Source: Synergistales bacterium
GTDB taxonomy: Bacteria > Synergistota > Synergistia > Synergistales > 79-D21
Direction: 5' to 3'
Assembly: GCA_015657435.1 (NCBI GenBank)
Contig: JADLKH010000005.1
Coordinates: forward strand, 443,732 to 452,171
Length of the DNA: 8,440 bases
Positions 6,994 through 8,440 of the stretch are shown piece by piece (the stretch's first letter is position 1; every line of letters starts with the position of its first letter). The position numbers and the translations under genes are program-made. The notes beneath the pieces are model-generated. The model worked only from the letters and a program-made list of their open reading frames with translations, was not told the DNA's origin and ran no database searches.

Positions 6994-7428
6994 TTATCGT
7001 TGAACGCTCTCCAGAAGGTGGTCGACGAGGCTGCGGCTCCATTCGTGAAGGAGATCCCGGATGGCCCGATAGGATTCCAGGGAGCTTCCATACGGATCGG
7101 GGATGTCAGGCAGCGGGAAGGTGCAAATTCGGGGCTGCTGTTCAGGGAACTGGAGTAGCAGAGATTCCACATGACGCGAGGTTATTCCGACGACATGATC
7201 GGCCTGCTCGATGAGAGAAAGGGTCACCTGCCGGCTTCTATGCCCGGAAAGGTCGACCCCCCACTCCTTCATCACCTCGAGGGCAAACAACGCGGCGGGC
7301 AGTCCGTCCACGGCGCACAAGCCGGCTGAGGAAACCTGGCCGGCAATCCCCCTTTCTTCCATCATCATCCTCAGAAGCCCCTCCGCCATCGGACTGCGGC
7401 AGGTGTTTCCGGTGCAGATGACGAGCAC
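6994..7428 (-). CDS. Low-molecular-weight protein phosphatase, YwlE-like (possible arginine phosphatase)
   Basis: A 144-aa cytoplasmic phosphatase of the low-molecular-weight PTP fold. The P-loop CTGNTCRS (5-12) supplies the nucleophile C5 and R11, and DPYG (111-114) supplies the general acid D111. Residue T9 in the P-loop matches Thr11 of B. subtilis YwlE, the residue known to select phosphoarginine; tyrosine phosphatases of the family usually have Ile there. The C-terminal PDIPDPYGSSLESYRAIRD segment also resembles YwlE. Substrate specificity is inferred, since no McsB-type arginine kinase is in the window. The start is GTG, preceded by GAGGA about 12 bases upstream, which is long; the protein begins two or three residues closer to the P-loop than usual, but no in-frame ATG, GTG or TTG lies between it and the upstream gene. 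It follows the CBS gene by 26 nt; 97 nt separate it from the peptidase start. Confidence 0.93.
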   Translation of the reverse strand: MLVICTGNTCRSPMAEGLLRMMMEERGIAGQVSSAGLCAVDGLPAALFALEVMKEWGVDLSGHRSRQVTLSLIEQADHVVGITSRHVESLLLQFPEQQPRICTFPLPDIPDPYGSSLESYRAIRDLLHEWSRSLVDHLLESVQR

Positions 7429-7454
7429 ACGACAATCCCGTCCTCGTTTGAGCG

Positions 7455-7913
7455 TCAGGCAAACGATGGCGGTTCCTCCTCCAGCATGATCCGCTCCAGC
7501 AGATCCGCCCTGTTGACGACCCCGACAAGGGTGCCGTCCCTGACAACCGGAGCTCTTTTCAGGTGGTTTCGAATCAGAGTGATAGCAACATAAAAATCGC
7601 TGTCTTCCTCGGAAAAACTGATGACATCCTTAGCCATGACCTTGCTTACGGGATCCTTGCCGATCTTCTTCAGTCTTTTCTGGAATTGGCCGTAGTCCGG
7701 TATGAAGGATGGGTCCTGGAGGTAGTCGAAATAACCGGGCAGGGCCGCCTTCACGATATCCTTCTCGCTGACAAAGCCCAGGACCCTTCCCGAGGCATCA
7801 ACCACCGGGATGCCGGAAACCCTGTGCCGGGTAAGGACTTCAATGGCCTCAGACAGAGTCGTATCAGCGGAAAGAGCGGTCAGGTCCCTGTCCATCACTT
7901 CGCAGATCCGCAT
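7455..7913 (-). CDS. Two-CBS-domain protein
   Basis: A 152-aa stand-alone CBS pair. CBS1 (about 1-60) shows MDRDLTALSADTTLSEAIEVL followed by RVSGIPVVDASGRVLGFVSEKD; CBS2 (about 88-147) shows VMAKDVISFSEED and KRAPVVRDGTLVGVVNRADLL. Such pairs usually bind adenosyl ligands (AMP, ATP, SAM) in the cleft and act as energy or metabolite sensors. Between the two lies an insert of about 28 residues rich in aromatic residues (GYFDYLQDP...FIPDYGQF), longer than a minimal CBS linker. No catalytic or DNA-binding domain is fused, so it may act on a partner; the adjacent sugar kinase and phosphatase genes are candidates by position only. The ATG has GGGGAG six bases upstream. A second, out-of-frame ATG lies three to five bases upstream of it. 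It starts 15 nt after the kinase-like gene. Confidence 0.9.
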   Translation of the reverse strand: MRICEVMDRDLTALSADTTLSEAIEVLTRHRVSGIPVVDASGRVLGFVSEKDIVKAALPGYFDYLQDPSFIPDYGQFQKRLKKIGKDPVSKVMAKDVISFSEEDSDFYVAITLIRNHLKRAPVVRDGTLVGVVNRADLLERIMLEEEPPSFA

Positions 7914-7919
7914 TCCATT

Positions 7920-7925
7920 CTCCCC
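7920..7925 (-). promoter_or_regulatory. Ribosome-binding site of the CBS-domain gene
   Basis: GGGGAG lies six bases before the ATG at 7913. An out-of-frame ATG (7916-7918) falls in the spacer, only one base from the site, too close for efficient use. Confidence 0.7.
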
Positions 7926-7928
7926 TTC

Positions 7929-8440
7929 CTACGAAAGCTTCTCGAAACGGATGCGCGGAATCAGTTTCTCCACGGCCGCACGGTCCTTGACTCCCTTTTC
8001 CACATGAAGAGCGTTTTCCAGTGCGGCGGCCATTCCGAAAAGGATCCGCTCTTTCGTGTCCATGCCTTCCTTGCCTGCCAGGATCAAACCTGCCACAAGG
8101 GATTCACCCGAGCCAAACATCGACACGATTCCCTTCCTGTCGAATTCCGCCAGGAATATCCCCTCTGCCGTGAAGAAAACGTTTCCGTAGGTTCGGTAGG
8201 AAGCGATGACCCAGTCAATCCCAAGAGAGTGAACCCGCGTAACCGCCTCGATCAGGTTGTCGAGACTGTTCAGGGCAACGCCCTCGTAAGTTCCCATAAA
8301 CCGCTGGTCCACCTTCGCATAGGTCGGTCCTTCCTCAAGCGCAGCCAAAAGGGGCGCCCCCGCCGCATCGATGAAGGTCGGGATATCCCTCTGGCGGGCG
8401 ATCCGTATCAGTTCGCAATAGAAATCCTGCGGGATGCCGG
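7929..8440 (-). CDS. PfkB-family sugar kinase-like protein, C-terminal part, altered active site (cut by window edge)
   Basis: The frame is open to the right edge and 169 residues are visible. It resembles the FruK/LacC branch of PfkB (ribokinase-like) kinases: it starts in a GIPQDFY segment equivalent to the region after GSLP, continues with IPTFIDAAGAPLLAAL, and ends with the typical C-terminal helices. Active FruK enzymes phosphorylate fructose 1-phosphate with ATP. Three signature motifs are changed here. The KPNxxE block reads KVDQRF, the SLGAEG block reads SYRTYG, and the GAGDS catalytic loop reads GSGES, with Glu (codon 8103-8105) replacing the catalytic-base Asp. The fold is probably kept, but kinase activity is doubtful or changed. 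The frame has no internal stop, so it does not look like a decayed gene. The N-terminal half and start lie outside the window. Family assignment is fairly sure; substrate is unknown. Confidence 0.82.
   Translation of the reverse strand, partial: GIPQDFYCELIRIARQRDIPTFIDAAGAPLLAALEEGPTYAKVDQRFMGTYEGVALNSLDNLIEAVTRVHSLGIDWVIASYRTYGNVFFTAEGIFLAEFDRKGIVSMFGSGESLVAGLILAGKEGMDTKERILFGMAAALENALHVEKGVKDRAAVEKLIPRIRFEKLS

Noticed and set aside
6897..7172. Longer peptidase reading frame extending to 7172
   Set aside because: It would overlap the well-supported phosphatase gene, has no family match in the extra part, and buries the signal peptide; the TTG at 6896 has a strong ribosome-binding site.

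Overview
The window holds eight protein-coding genes, all on the minus strand, packed head to tail with small gaps or overlaps. No RNA gene, mobile element, CRISPR array or terminator was recognised. The layout looks like one polycistronic unit transcribed from high to low coordinates. The largest gap is 97 nt, so no stretch over 300 bases lacks a gene.

In transcription order: the C-terminal part of a PfkB-family sugar kinase with altered active-site motifs (cut by the right edge); a two-CBS-domain protein; a low-molecular-weight phosphatase resembling the arginine phosphatase YwlE; a secreted M48 zinc metallopeptidase; dnaX (clamp-loader tau); dnaE (replicase alpha), which overlaps dnaX by 4 nt; a small gene encoding a homologue of TRAP/MtrB, the tryptophan-activated RNA-binding attenuation protein of Bacillus; and the N-terminal part of pyruvate kinase, which overlaps mtrB by 14 nt and is cut by the left edge.

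The most striking element is the TRAP homologue. All the tryptophan-pocket and RNA-binding residues I could align with B. subtilis TRAP are retained, but the gene lies between the replicative polymerase and pyruvate kinase, not beside folE as in Bacillus, and no trp gene is in view. The dnaE...pyk proximity recalls the B. subtilis dnaE-accDA-pfkA-pyk region, where genetic links between glycolysis and replication have been reported. The unit therefore mixes replication, carbon metabolism, protein quality control or phospho-signalling, and a putative amino-acid-sensing RNA-binding protein.

The organism cannot be named from this window. GC content is moderately high by eye. The Sec-exported BepA-like M48 peptidase suggests a two-membrane cell, while MtrB, the YwlE-like phosphatase and the dnaE-pyk linkage have a Firmicutes flavour. 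A diderm lineage with Firmicutes-like gene content, such as Synergistota or a diderm relative of Clostridia, would fit, but this is inference only.
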